Program-made: the position numbers and the translations under genes | NCBI GenBank assembly: GCA_033439295.1 | Contig: JAVTLE010000021.1 | Coordinates: 2,790,009 to 2,854,008, forward strand | DNA length: 64,000 nucleotides | DNA from: Deuterostichococcus epilithicus | Lineage: Eukaryota > Chlorophyta > Trebouxiophyceae > Prasiolales > Stichococcaceae | Direction: 5' to 3' | Shown here: in pieces, positions 13,530-25,973 of the stretch | Position numbering within the stretch: position 1 is the first letter of the stretch | How the letters are laid out: each line of letters starts with the position of its first letter | Notes under the pieces: model-generated | Told to the model about the DNA's origin: nothing | Databases searched by the model: none | What the model saw: only the letters and a program-made list of their open reading frames with translations

Positions 13530-16500
13530 TCACAGCTGAAGGGGCTCGAAGTCGGCATTGCTGCTGAACCGCAGCTTACGTCTGGAAAGCAGCAGCCGCA
13601 TCGCGTGCAGCTCGCCGTGGCGCCTCCCATGCGCCTTGCGGCACGCCTTCGAGCAGTAGGCGATGTCACGGCAGTGCCTGCACCGCCGCAGCGGCTTCGC
13701 CCCGGGGGCGCCGGTGCCGCCGGACATCGCCGCGGGCGCCCCGCATGCGGCGCAGGCCGCCAAAGGCAGGCCTCCTGCTGCCACGTCTACCGCACTGCTT
13801 GGGTGAGAGCCACCCTGCAGCGGCTGCGCCGTGCAGTCTGCGGCGGCTGCTCCGGAATCGCCCGTGCCAGGAACCGTAATGTCGGCTGCCCGCCGCCGCT
13901 CCCAGATGGTGAGCTCGTGCGCCGAGTCGCTCCAATTGGGCAGCGGCTCCCGCTGCGCCAGGCGGAAGCCGGCGAGCAGCGCTGCGGTGAAGCCGCGCTC
14001 CGCGGTGTCGCCGTCCCACTCTCCAACCACGCACACGCAGCTGCCCCTGTGGCGGGATCCAGCGCTCGCGTCGGCGTTGCGCGCATGGCATCATCGACGT
14101 AGGGCATGGGCATAGGGCCGTTCCCTGCACAGTGCCTCTGCATCTTGGCTGCTGTCGTCTGCCGCATCCCTCTGAACAGCCAGTCATGCAAGCATCCCTG
14201 CTGCAGAAGGAATCAGGCAGAACTTGCCTGAACTTTTTGAGGCAGTCGGCAGCCATGCTGTCGCCGGGCGGCGGGTAGCACAGCAGCAGCGCGCGCTTCG
14301 GCAGCCGTCCGGCTGCCGCGATGCCGCCGTGCTGCACCTGCAGGTGGCGAAGTCGAAAACGAAATCGCAGTCTTGGACCTACCCATCGACACAATCATCC
14401 CTCACGCCGCAAGGCAAAGTGACCAAGCAGTCGCCCAGGCACTGTGCCGCAGCCTCGTGCTTGACCAGCGCCGTGCATGCATCATGCCCACCTCCGTCAC
14501 GGCGGGCACTCTGCCGTGGTAGGTGTTGGCGGCGCCTGCCGCGGGCCCCGGCGGGCATACGTCCAACGCAAGCACGTCTGCGCCGGCGTCCCGCAGTGCC
14601 CGCGCCCAGTACCCGGTGCCCGCGCCCACCTCGAGCAGCGGCGACCGCGCCGCCAGCGCCGCCACCGCGGCGGCGTTGGGCGCTACGGGGCCCGGGCGCG
14701 CATCGTGGGGTGAGGTGACAGCACGAGGGCGAGGCGCCGCTCGCCCGAGGTGCAGACTGACCTTTGTTGACATTTCGACCAGCTTTCTTTGGGTCCTCCG
14801 GGTGCTTGCGAAGCTGCTGTGCGAATTGCATGCCACTCCTGACTGAGTCAGCCATGTGGACGCAGGCGCAGCAGCTCCCTTTACAGTTGCGACAGCGCAT
14901 CTGTGCGTTGTTGATGTCAACGGCCTTTCCCGGAACGAACCTGCGTATGCATACACGTGCACCTCGCGCGTGCCGCCGCGCCACGCCCTCAGCTCCTCGG
15001 ATGCCGGGCTGGCGCCCCACCGCCCGCCCGCCGCGGGCTGTCCGCCGCCGGCCGCCGCCTCAGCGCCCTGCTCGCCGTCGCCTCCCAGCGTGTCCAGCCC
15101 TGCAGCGATGAGGCTGACAGGGTGGATGGGCCGTCCATGCCAGGCTCGAATGCTGGCATTGCCACACCCCACTGCCTCACGATGAGCTGCGGTTGCTCTG
15201 AGACTCGCCGGTCTCTCGCCGGACAGGGCACCTTGCTGTCGGGAACCACCGTCGTGCCTAGAGAACACAACAGTGACCGGGACCGCACCAGGCGCGGACA
15301 GCAGGCGGCAGCCCTCCTGGAAGCGTGCCCACATGACGGCCAGCAGCGGGTTGCATGCCGCGACCTCCGGCGGCAGGCTCAGCCGCCCGTCCGCACCCTC
15401 GGCCAGGTCCCAGGCGGCCAGCAGCAGTTGCCACCCGACAGTCGGGGCGCGCTCCCGCAGCAGGGCCTCGCATGCCTCGGCGTTGCCTGCGATCGGGCGG
15501 CCTGCTTCAGGCAAGCTAAAACTGCGACGTTGCATGCATCGACGCTCGAGGCAGCGTCCGGCTGTACACCGCATCCACAACCCTCGGTGCGGCACCCACC
15601 AAAGCCGGCTGGACATCTCAAGCCAAGACGAGGGCCACCCTGCCTGGATGCAGTGCTGCGTGTGCTGAACCATGCCTAGGCCAGCCGCCCAGTTGCACAT
15701 CCAGACGACTTGCGAGCCTGTGAAGCTGCTTTGGTGAACCCTTGAGGCACTGCTGACCGCAGACTCACTAGCACTACCCACCTGGGTGCGACGCCGACAC
15801 AGCTGGAAAGTAATCATGTGGAGGCGGCACCGCGGGCGCCGGCCACTCGCACGTCAGAAAGTGCTCCAGCAGCGCATAGTAGCAGCCGTCCAGCGCCGCG
15901 GCGATGTGCACCACAGCGTCCGGCGGCAGGTTCCCGCTTCCTGCTGCCTTGGCGGCGTGTGGCCGAACCCACGACTCTGCGACGCCAGCGTGCCCCCTCA
16001 AAGTGGCCTGCACCGCCGCGGCCGCCCTACAAAGTGTGGTCAAGATGGTGTGAACCAGATGTCGGCTGCCGGCCACACGGCGGCGCTACACAGTCTTATT
16101 CGGTTCCAGGGCCGCTGCACAGGGTTGCTGTGCCACAGTGTGGCGCTTGCGGCTCGTTGTAGGGCAATGATCTGAAAGCCAAGTTGGGGTGCTGCGATGG
16201 TGAGCCGACCGGACAAGTGAAGTATACCTGCGGGGGGACTTGCTGAGACCGCCACGGCTGGCCGCCTCCATCTGCCTGACTGCCTGTAGGCGCGAAGTAT
16301 CAGATGCATCACTTCAAAGCTGGGTGACAAATCAGTGCTGCACCACTCATGCATTGCAGCTCATCTTGCGCATGGGCCAAGCGTGCACCTGATTCAGGGC
16401 TGTCAGCGCGGCCAGGCAGCATCCAGCGTCGGCGCTGACCGCCGCCGCCAGCCGCGCGGCGCTTGTCGCGCCCATTGCATGCGCCAGGGCTGTCGCCAGG

Positions 16501-16844
16501 CCCCTCAGCGTCTTATCAACGACGGACAGGCTCTCGGTGCCGCGACGGTCCCACAGCGCGCAGGCGTCTGGCTGCGTGCCCAGGCCGAGCGCCGCGCCTC
16601 GCAGCACCAGAGCTGCGTCGCTGCCGGCAGACCCCACATTCCCAGCCTGCGGCGCAATGAGCGTGCGCTGCGGCTGGTGTGGGCGGCCATCGTCCCGCTT
16701 TCGTTTGCTGCGATCGCAGGCCAGACTAGCTTGGTCGCGCTGAGGCGTCGGCGAGCAGCCAAAGCTGAAACGTCGAGCTACTGCATCATGTCGGTGCAGC
16801 GGGCACTCAAGCAAACGCTGCAAGTGTTGAGCGATCATGGGCAC
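13530..16844 (-). CDS. SAM-dependent methyltransferase with C-terminal MYND zinc finger
   Basis: Exons in phase: 13530-14046, 14228-14337, 14492-14682, 14941-15099, 15289-15501, 15782-16007 and a first exon 16389 to about 16844; about 620 aa if the ATG at 16842-16844 is used. A helical Ala-rich N-terminal region comes first. It is followed by a class I methyltransferase core with motif I LLEVGAGTGYWARALRDAGA, then RALLLCYPPPGDSMAADCL and VVGEWDGDTAERGF. The C-terminus is a MYND finger: CAACG, CRHC, CSKAC and HGELH supply the zinc ligands. The substrate is unknown; MYND fingers normally bind proteins. The intron after the LCYPPP exon has a GC donor (AG|GCAAGT). The start is uncertain: its ATG overlaps the stop of the upstream FkbM gene, so the first exon could instead be spliced onto that gene. 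Confidence 0.8.
14047..14227 (-). other. GC-AG intron in the MYND methyltransferase gene
   Basis: The donor reads TTCAG|GCAAGT and the acceptor CCGCCACAG. Splicing here joins KKF and GSCVCVVGEW through an AGG codon and is needed to keep the methyltransferase frame. GC donors with this consensus are a known minor class in plants and algae. Confidence 0.8.
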
Positions 16845-19800
16845 AACTTACCCCAACTGTTCACTGAGCTTCCATCCTGCTGAGGAATGAGCCCGGAGTG
16901 CCTGCAATCCTGCGAAAGACAGTCAGAGCCAGCTGCACCAGGCAGCAAGTGTGCTACGCAGCGCAGGTTGCAGTTTGCACGTCTGCAGATACCTGATCCA
17001 GCTCCGTGCAGCCGGTGCCCATCATGAGGTTCACTAGCTAGGTGCTTGCAATTTTGCAGCGCGTCAAAGTCGTCGAACCGGTTGTGGCAGCAGTCCTCAG
17101 CAACTATGGGCAATTGCTCCGTCCAAAGTATGCACCACGCCGCTCAAGGAAGTGGCAGCAGCGCAGATATGCTTTGTGTTGTGTGATCCAAAACGCTTTC
17201 GATGCGGGGCTAAATGGGGACATGCAGACAGATTGTGCACTGCCAATGCGCCGCCGCCGCAATGACAGGGGGAGGGTCCCGTCATCGTTCACGATCCGCA
17301 AACAACAGGGTCGACTAAACATACTTCGATCGTGTCGTGCAACGCACATCAGCTTCGGGGGTGCCATGCAAAATCACAAGGACCTAGAAAGAGACGTCCC
17401 GCCGCGCAGCGCCCAACTGCTTGCGGAATGTCGGCCGCAAAAACACCATCGACTCTGTGTGCGGCCATGCGGTATCCTCGTCGTACCCCTGCAGCACTTT
17501 GCAAGACCTCGTCAACCGCTGCCAGACCCAGGATTCAGCGATCCATCAACTCCAAAACCGCAGCGCACGGCCATGACAATGCGACTCTCACCTTGTTCTC
17601 CAAGAGGACGGCGATCTGATCGCGGTCGTACATAGAGTGGATGGCGACCTCGATAACGTCGACGGTGACCTTGCTGTAGTCCAGGCTCTTCAGAATCTGC
17701 AACATGTTCAAAGCCACTTGAACGGGCCGATGTACGGGCTAATCTCTGCTTGTGCCTTGCTTGAACACAGGGTACTGCAACCTCTGGATGCCAGACTTGC
17801 AGCCCAGGCGAGCCACACCGGCAGCTCGTGCCCCTCCGTGGAGATGGTCAGGTAGCTGACATGCTGCCGCTTCTCCATGTCCAGCAGCGTCTGCAGCCTG
17901 CAGGCATCGGGAATTTGAATTGACACTCTGCCGGCGGGTCCAATCAGCATCCTGACAGACGGTCAGGCACATGGTCAAGGGCATCCACGCCACTCTTTAG
18001 GGCAGGGGGGCAGGGTGGTGCAACAGAAGCGGCGCCTTCATCAAGGCGCCATGTCACAGCGTCATGGCGCCGCGTCACAGACGCGTCATGCCGCAGCAGC
18101 ATGCTGTCACCCCATGGCGCCGCACCTGAAGCAGTGGACCTTGTATTCTTTGGCCTCCCAGCCCTTGTTCACTCGCACATTCGCCGCAACCTGCATGCCG
18201 CAAGGAGCACGCTTGCTCAAGGCAACCCTGAGGGGAGTTATGCTGCAGGACATGCCGGAAACCTCAGTGAAGGAAAGGCACAACAATTCTGAGGTAGGAC
18301 CAGACAAACCCCTCAGGACTCGGCACAGGGCAGTAAAAGGGCACACAGACAGGACAGGCAGCGCCACTGCTCGCGCAGCATCAAGTAGTGGCGCCTGTCC
18401 AGACCAGGTTTCGAGGCCAATGCAAACCCTGAACGAAAGATGATGCAAAGATATGAAAAGCATGTCCTGCACCTGGTGCGCATGGTGCTCGTCGAAGGTC
18501 TCCTTGAATCCGCTCCAGCCGGTCCACAGGCTGTCGACGGTAACGTCCAGGAACTGCTTCCAGCCATCCTTCTCGCAGACTGCGCCGTGCACCTGGAGTG
18601 TGACACAGGCTGCACATTTAGTACGCAGTGACCGGCAGGCGCCCACAGCTCGAATGCAGATCGATACAAGACAATGATCAGGTCCGCTTCTGCTCGCAGA
18701 CCTGCTGGAACAACGCTTTTGGGATTGATCCTATACAGTCCCAGAGCTGAGCGCTTGGCATCGGATTGCCTCACCGTGGTTGCCCCGGGGCGCTGCCGCT
18801 CCAGTTTGGGGTACTCGTTGTTGGCGGGCTCCACGGCGATCCCCCGCCAGCAGCGCTGCTTTTCCAGAAAGAAGGTGTTGCTGGTGAAAACACCGTCGCC
18901 GGCGCCGACGTCCACGAAAAAGCCGGGCGCCGCGTCCGCCGCCGCCAGGTGGCGGAAGTAGTGGTGCCACGCAGCCGGCGTGTCGCCCTCCCAGTGGCTT
19001 TGGCCCTGCAGCACCGCATGCATGGGCTGTCGCAGAGTCCATGATCGCTTGGTGGTGCGCTGCTGGACTGCAGTCAAGAGACTGAGAGTGGCATTGGCAG
19101 GCGCTGACCCCACTGCTGACACGGCATGCTAAGCATGCAGAGTTTGTGAGTCTTACCGCTTTGCACTTGCTGGGGTTCTGTTGCAGCAAGCTGCCGCTGC
19201 CGCTGCCCGAGCTGCTGGCCCCCAAGCCGCCACCGCCGCGCAGGCTCCCACCTTGCGAGCCGCCAGACATGCCGGCGCCGGCGCCGCTGGTGGTCCTGTC
19301 TCCGTGGCCAGCCAGCTTGTGCCCCGCGTGCTTGTGGGCGCCACGCTGCAGGCTGCCCTGTCCAGCATACCTGCCGCTGCTGCTGCCGGCTCCGCCACTG
19401 CCGTCTCTGCCGCTGCTGCCGCCGCCGCCGCTGCCGCCGCCGCTGTCGCCGCCGCTGTGGACGGCACCGACATCTGACGAGTCGCTGTGGGCCCAGGACA
19501 ACGGCAGCGCCAGCTTCTTGGCGGCCCAGTCCTCGGCTGCCCAGAGGCTGCTTGCCACGGCGCCCGCCGCTGCGCTTATCTCGCCCAGCGTGCCACCTCC
19601 TGCAGGCATGTTCACCCTCGTGGGAGGGTCCGTCGAGTATTCATTGGTGATGCAAACATGCGAGGCGCACAGCCGGCTTGTCCTCGCCCGGCCAAATGGC
19701 AGATTCGCAGAGGCCCAGCACGGGATGCAGCCCTGACTGCCCAAAGGACTGACCTGCGAACTGGTGTTTCCATGAGCCTTGACACAGCCTCGTACGATCG

Positions 19801-20605
19801 CTCCTTACCATCAGCGGCCCCCGAAGCAGCGCGCCCATGCTTTTGGTACTTCCCGCCGCCGGGCCCGCTGCCCGGGTGGTCCGCCACGTACTCGCTGTAG
19901 ATGTGCTGTGCGGTGACATCCCGCAGCAGGTCCGCACTGAAGCTCAGCGTCTCGCGGATGGTGGCGAACTGGGCGACCTCCGTCCGCAGCCTTGACATCT
20001 GCGCAGCGGCGGCGGCGCGGCATAAATGTTGTGTGCTGCGGCATGTGGCATATTTGGCAAGCACGGGAATGCGTGCAGGACGATAGCGGGGCCGTTTTGG
20101 CGATTCGGTGCACAGGCATGTCGCAACCGAGCTGCAACGCTTCTGCTCCTCGACCAGTTGTCGGCAGGTGGGATGAAGGCATGATAGGGCGGCGTCTGGA
20201 GGGCAGCACCTCAACCGCCTGCTGCTGCAGCGAGTCGGCCAGCTGCTCGTAGCGGGTGACCAGGCTGCGGTGCAGGTAAAAGTAGGAGCCCGCCGGCAGT
20301 GCCACCATGAGCAGGAAGAACAGCACCACGGCGGCGCAGTCCACAACCTCTTCGCGCACTTGCACCTGCGGCATGTTTTGTGCACGCTGATCAGAGCATG
20401 GCTCATTTGCACCATCACCTGCAAACTGCAGTTGGATTCTCAGGTCAGCCATGCTGATCATGGCTGGCTGCACCCGCACGATGAAGGCATTATTGAAAAG
20501 CCCAACGCCCTGCCTGATTGATCAAGGGAGCTCGATTGCGATCATGCATGCGTGGCGCTGCACCAGGTGCCGCACCTGTCGGCGATGTGGCGTGCGGCCG
20601 TTCAT
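16835..20605 (-). CDS. Membrane-anchored FkbM-family methyltransferase, 11 exons
   Basis: Exons in phase: 16835-16909, 16993-17037, 17592-17696, 17819-17897, 18126-18190, 18473-18592, 18775-19062, 19157-19599, 19809-19998, 20210-20365, 20576-20605; 531 aa. A short cytosolic N-terminus (MNGRTPHRRQ) precedes one hydrophobic segment (AAVVLFFLLMVALPAGSYFYL, about residues 20-40), giving a type II membrane protein. A heptad-like linker and a long Gly/Ser-rich stalk (exon 19157-19599) follow. The FkbM core starts with FFVDVGAGDGVFTSNTFFLE (SAM motif) and continues with IAVEPANNEY, ITVDSL-like DVTVDSLW, YLTISTEGHELP (the FkbM Asp/Glu-Gly strand) and DYSKVTVDVIEVA. FkbM enzymes O-methylate sugars or small molecules, and a Golgi/ER lumenal glycan substrate would fit the anchor, but this is inference. 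The final exon can also be read as donor TTGGG|GTAAGT, which would fuse it to the MYND gene. Confidence 0.87.
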
Positions 20606-21314
20606 GGCGCCTTCTGAGACCTGTCAGACCAACGAAGCGGTAGGGCCAGGCTTCGTCACATTTCTTCGGATGCTGGGCTCCTCATACACATCTGTTTTCA
20701 AGGGCGCGCGGCCGCTTCGTCATGTGTGAGAAACTGAAAGCAGCATGAATTCCCGGGCTGCCGGAGATGGTCAAAACGCTTCGATATGTTGGAACTGGTC
20801 TGCCACTGGTGCCGCAAGCCCGACAATAAAACTCTGGATTTAAGTTCGCGAGGTGGTGTGTCGCAGATGAGGAGCACAATCTTATCCTCGTTGCAGCCCG
20901 GCAGCTCGTGTCGAGTTGGTGCAATGCGTCGACACACTTACAGCGCATTAAGCCGATCACACGAGACTCTTGCAACGCCAGGCCAGGCTGGAGTAGCTTG
21001 TACCTGGGCAGTAGATTGAGCAAACCCTAAAGTTCAACACGTTGGGACCATAACGAGGGGTCGCGCCGAAAAACCGCAGCAAAGCGAAAACAGTTTCCTT
21101 CCTTCACCTTCTCCCTTGCTCAAGCCGAAGCCTGCCTGGCGAAGCAAGCGCTGGGGTTCGTCGAGGCCGCTCCGTCGAGGCGCCCGGACGTGCGCCTGTG
21201 TGTCTTTTGCGCGGGCGGAGGGTGTCCTTGGGTGCAGGACCCCAGACCCCTCCGGTCCCAGTGTCGGAGCTGTGGCGTGCTCGCAGCCTAGAAAACCGCC
21301 GCAGAGCCGCAGCG
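20606..21314. promoter_or_regulatory. Divergent promoter region
   Basis: About 0.7 kb between the start codons of the FkbM gene (minus) and the zinc-knuckle gene (plus). No gene is seen. Both promoters and 5' UTRs must be here; the pyrimidine-rich stretch near 21097-21120 could belong to the plus-strand leader. No core element is clear enough to call. Confidence 0.5.
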
Positions 21315-24300
21315 ATGGATACCGACACGCTGGGGAAGATTCGTTTCCTGGACGAGCAGCTGTCCGCGACAGAGCTGTCTGAGGCGCAGCAGGAGCTTAT
21401 CACAAGGCACCGCCTGGGCGCGCTGCAGCAGCGCACGGTGCGCTCCTGCTTTTTCCATCTTGTTCAACATGGAACAGGCTGTGGCTGGGTTCGCGACTGA
21501 GATGCAAAGTCCCTGTCAACTGGGGACCAAGAGGGGGCACGCCATTCAGCTGAAGGTTCGCTCCTGCGTGAGCTTCGTTGGTGGCGTGCCTGTGCTGTAT
21601 TGTATTGTATTTCCAACACTTCGGCTTCAGCTGATATCTGAATCTGCTGTCGGACCTTGTCATGCTGGTGACTTGCACGCGCAGCCAGCCAGCTGGTTGT
21701 ACTGTTCAAAAACACATCTGTCGCTCTCATCGTCCAACAAGCACAGCAGCATCAGCCAGCTTGTCTTTCTTTTGCACGAAGGAGGCGATGAAGGACCTGG
21801 GCGTTAGGCCAACGGAGGGAGACGCGTCCGCCTGGGAGCGCCGCCGGGACGAGATCGAGCAGTCGATGCTGGTGCAGGCCCAGACGGAGCGCCTGCAGAC
21901 CGAGGGCCTGGAGGTCGCCTGGTGAGCGAAATCCGGAGGACCTTGCCACACGATATGAGACTTGAAGGCAGCTAGCGGCGATTGCCCACCTGTCTCCTGT
22001 TTGAACTGTGGAGCTGCACTGCAGCAGGAAGTGCGCGCCATTTCACGTGCAGGCTACCCGTAGACAGCTGGCCGGACTTTCTGCTAAGGTGAAATGTCGC
22101 GTTGGCTGCTGAAAGGGAGAGGTATGAGGAGCGTGAACGCCTCAAGGCGATGCGACGGGAGCTCCTTGTGGACCACCTCGCCACACCCGGCACGGGGCTT
22201 GCCCCGCACATGCCGCCGATGAGTGAGGCGATAGCCGGTCTGCCGCCGCAGCAGCAGCAGCTGCACCAGCACCAGCAGGTGCTGGGCGAGCAGCAGCCGC
22301 AGGCGGAGATGCAGCCGCCGCAGCAGCAGCATGCGCCGCAGCAGCAACACCCACAGCAAGGTGTGTAGACTCGGCTTTGCGCTGCACTGCATGCACTTGA
22401 GTATTGTCCTTCATCGCATCTGACATTGCTTGTAGCTTGCTTGTACTCGGTCATGTGACTGCCGTCTGTTGTTTTTGTTTCACGTCGTGGTGTCTTGGGT
22501 GCGCAGCTGCCACAGTGTCCGCGACGCAGCAATGGCAGATGGGCGGCGCGCCGGTGGGCACTTGGGATGCAGGCACTGCCGACGGCGATCAGGAGCACGT
22601 GGAGGTCCGCATTGGCGCCTTTTGGCGCCTTTTGATTCATTGATCACACATCCACCCACTGGCTTTGTATTGCCGCGTCACCCCTGACCGCCGCCTGCGT
22701 CCTTTGCAGTGCTGCAGCAGGTCATGGCAGCGTCAAAACAGCTCTGCATCGCGTCATGCTGGCCGTGTACTGACAGTGTTGTGCACAAAGTAAACCTCCT
22801 TTCTGCTTTCTGCAGGTCATGGCGCTGGACCTGAACACCAATCCGGGCTACGACGTCAACGCCAACGCCTATGCGCCGGCGGCAGCTGCAGCGACGCCGC
22901 CGCAGCCGCTGGCGCAGGCGCCGCCCGTGGCGCAGCAGAACGTGCCTGAGGGCAGCAAACTGTGCCGCAAATGCGGGGTGCGCATTTCTGTTTGCTCTTA
23001 AAGCTCTGCACGCTGTTGCTCCCCCTCTGTCCACCACAATGGGACTGACTATAAGCGGCGTCACAACTCCTGCTGAGCTCTGAGCACTGCACTGGATAGG
23101 CGGCAAGCGAGTGCATGAGTGTCTCCACTGCTGATGACGAATGCGACTTGATCTTTCTCTTATTCCTGGGCGCAGACAGTCAAGCCGTACACCGAGTTCT
23201 ACAAGAGCAAGGCCAACTCCGACGGCTACGACGGACGCTGCAAAGTAGGGCGCCACCTGTTGCTGCTCAACCGCTAGTTGCCTCAGCGGACACTTGCACC
23301 TGGGCGGGTGTTTCACGATCAACACCAAGTTTGTCGTGCCATTACACTACCACGGCCAGGCCCTGCGCACCTACCCTGCTACACCTTCCAGCTCATTGCG
23401 ACCCCAGGCATGCTTGTGCATGACCGGCTAGATGCTGATCTCGGACGCTTTTGCGCAATGACCAGGTGTGCGATGCCCAGCAGTGCATCGACCGCCGCAA
23501 GAAGAAGCAGCGCATTGACGTCCCCACTGTCTCGGAGAAGGTGGGCCTGCGCTGCCCCACCAGACCGGATTGCTGGCTCTCTCAAGTCCTGAAGGTCCAC
23601 CAAAGCTGTGTTTCCTCAACGTGTGTTCGCGTGTTCGTGGTCTCCCTCGAGCATGCCGCAGCCGTCCAAGGGGGAGACTCCGCTATTGGGGTGAACTGCA
23701 GCAGCCGTCTGATGCAGCTGCGTGGAGTGCCAGCCCTGCACGATGTTTGACTGGCTCCATTCGCTGGCGTCTCAGGGCCAGCCACTTCGTGTGATCGGGC
23801 AACCGACTTAGTCGCTGCTGCTGCCGCTGCCCGCCCGCAGGCGTGCCACAAGTGCGGCATCAACAAGCCGGCGGGCGAGTTTTACCGCAACCGCACCAAC
23901 AAAGACGGGCTGTACAACAACTGCAAGAAGTGCTTCGCGGACAACAGCGCACGCCGGCAGCAGCACCTGCCGCCCATGGAGCAGCGCATGGCCGATCAGA
24001 AGGTGCTTGTCCTTGACATGGTGGCTGACCGTCGGGCACACGCTGTGTGTCCACCCGCGTCGTCTCAACAGCAAATTGTAATGAGTGTCCTGCCGCTAGC
24101 CTGAGCATGCAGGGGTGTGGCCATTGGCACCCGCACTCCGCCTCGGTTCCTGCTCTCAAAGCAGCCTGAGCAGCGCCGACAGCCTCAAGTTGTGCCTGCG
24201 CAGAAATGCCGGCGGTGTGAGCAGGTGAAGCCGGCCACAGAGTTTTACAAGAACCGGCTGATGCTGGACGGGCTGTACAGCCACTGCAAGCAGTGCTACC

Positions 24301-25522
24301 AGACGTCCGCCGCTAACCGCGCCGCCGCGCGCCTCCCCGTCGACACCAAGGCCTGCCGCCGGTGCAGCATTTAGATCTCTGCTGGCAAGACTGCCCCTTC
24401 TGGCAGAATCGGCTGACAGTCGTACCCGGATGTCTGCCGTGGCTCGTTGTGGGGCACTGCGTCGCTCCATGCAGTGCGTCAGTTTGGGAAAACAGTTGCA
24501 CCTGCCTTGGGAGCGCGGCTCATGCTTCCTGAATGTGCTCTCATCCAAGACTCTGACGCCCAACTCGCCTCACTGCAGGTGCAACATCGCCAAGCCCAGC
24601 ACCGACTTCTACAAGAGCAAGATGACGAGTGACGGGCTGCAGTCCTACTGCAAGCACTGCTACAAGATCACGGCGGCGCAGTCGCGTGTCAAGAAGCTCG
24701 AGGACGAGCAGGCCAACGCCGAGGCCGGCCGGTGCGCCTTTCTCCTACCGAGCTTTGGAAACACATCTGTCATATCTGTTCGACTCTCCTGGCAATGCTT
24801 GGCCTGCCCTTCCTCCCCTGCACAGTCCCGTCACAATCTGGTGCGTGTGGCCTTGTATGAGTTGACGCATTCTGCCGCCTCTGCTGCAACTCGCAAGTCC
24901 AGGTGGTGCCGGGGCGCCTTGCTGCATGGCTACCATGGCGGATGCAACCACTGTATGACTTCCCATCTCCGCTGCTGCAGGGTGAACGCCGCACTGTTTC
25001 AGGCACCGCACGAGGTGCTGGCGCCGGCGCCGGATGCACAGCAGCAGGCACAGCAGCAGGGCCTGTCGCAGGAGCAGCTGCAGCAGCAGCATGACGCAGT
25101 GCAGCAGCAACAGCAGCAACAACAGGCGCTGCCGCAGCAGCAGCTGCAGCAGCATGGCATGGCGTTGTCTGAGGCGTCGGCGGCCGCTGCGCCGCCGATG
25201 GGGCTGCAACCACCAGGCGCCATGGCCGGTGAGTCGCCCTGCATGGATGAGTGTCTCCGGTATTATATTGTAGCAAGCCGACCCGTCTGCCAGTGTGGAA
25301 GGTCATGCCATCGTTCCGTGGTGTAGGTTGATGGCCAGGAAGGCAACTTGTTTCCTGCATGGAAGCAAACACTGTATCTCATGTATTTGCCCAGGCGGGG
25401 AGGCGGCGCCGAGCGGGGACCCATTGGCGGACTCGCACGCGCGCCTGCACAGTCTACTAGAAGCATCGGATGGGCAGCCGCCGCAGCACCACGCCCTGGT
25501 GCAGCCGCCAGCCCTAGTGTGA
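21315..25522 (+). CDS. Four-fold C-x2-C/FY/DG/C-x2-C zinc-knuckle protein, Gln-rich
   Basis: Exons in phase: 21315-21437, 21782-21921, 22116-22360, 22507-22604, 22816-22977, 23176-23244, 23466-23540, 23841-24002, 24204-24361, 24579-24731, 24981-25228, 25395-25522; 586 aa. Residues 1-125 are charged and predicted coiled coil (AWERRRDEIEQSMLVQAQTE). A Gln/Ala-rich linker follows, then four copies of one motif with identical spacing, C-x2-C-x3-K-P-x3-F-Y-x6-D-G-x4-C-x2-C, starting at about residues 252, 306, 360 and 409. Examples are CHKCGINKPAGEFYRNRTNK and KPSTDFYKSKMTSDGLQSYC. After them come a basic helix, a polyQ segment and an acidic/Pro tail ending in TGA at 25520-25522. Each motif has four Cys able to bind one zinc. 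I do not recognise a named family for the tandem form; single copies recall zinc ribbons beside HNH-type nucleases. A nucleic-acid-binding role is only a guess. Confidence 0.88.
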
Positions 25523-25973
25523 GGGTGAGCTACAGGGAGGCCGCTAGAAGGGCAGCTGCTCTTCTGGTGTAGCGCGAATGTCCTCTAGAAGATGTGCAAG
25601 TGAATTAGGTAGGCATGGCTGGAGGACGTGCTGATTGACCTGTCAGAAGGTCTCTTCCCCTACTCGTACCACTTCTATGCCCAGCTAGGTACCTCACCAT
25701 TTCGAGGAAATCGCCAAAGCCCCTCCAGCAGGTGACAGTGGTCTCAATTGAAAGGTCATTCCGTCTGACTCTCCAGGAATAGGTTCGCAGCATGCCAAGT
25801 TCCCAGCAATAGAAGGGTCCAGCAAGCGTCGCGGTCTGCAGCTATAGGTATAGCTGTGTACAGCACAGTAAACCCTGCGAAGGCTGCAACAATAATGCTG
25901 CAGTCAACAGGATTCTCGAACGGTTCTGGCTTACTCAGTCAGAGGGAACGAAGTGGAAACCAGCCCCAGTAGC
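25523..25973. other. Convergent intergenic region
   Basis: About 450 bp between the stop of the plus-strand zinc-knuckle gene and the stop of the minus-strand receptor kinase. It should contain both 3' UTRs. I see no further gene or repeat. Confidence 0.5.

Noticed and set aside
13530-20605. Bacterial-style operon because of the ATGA overlap
   Set aside because: Both genes are split by many introns and flanked by eukaryotic genes, so the overlap is better explained by a wrong start or a spliced fusion.
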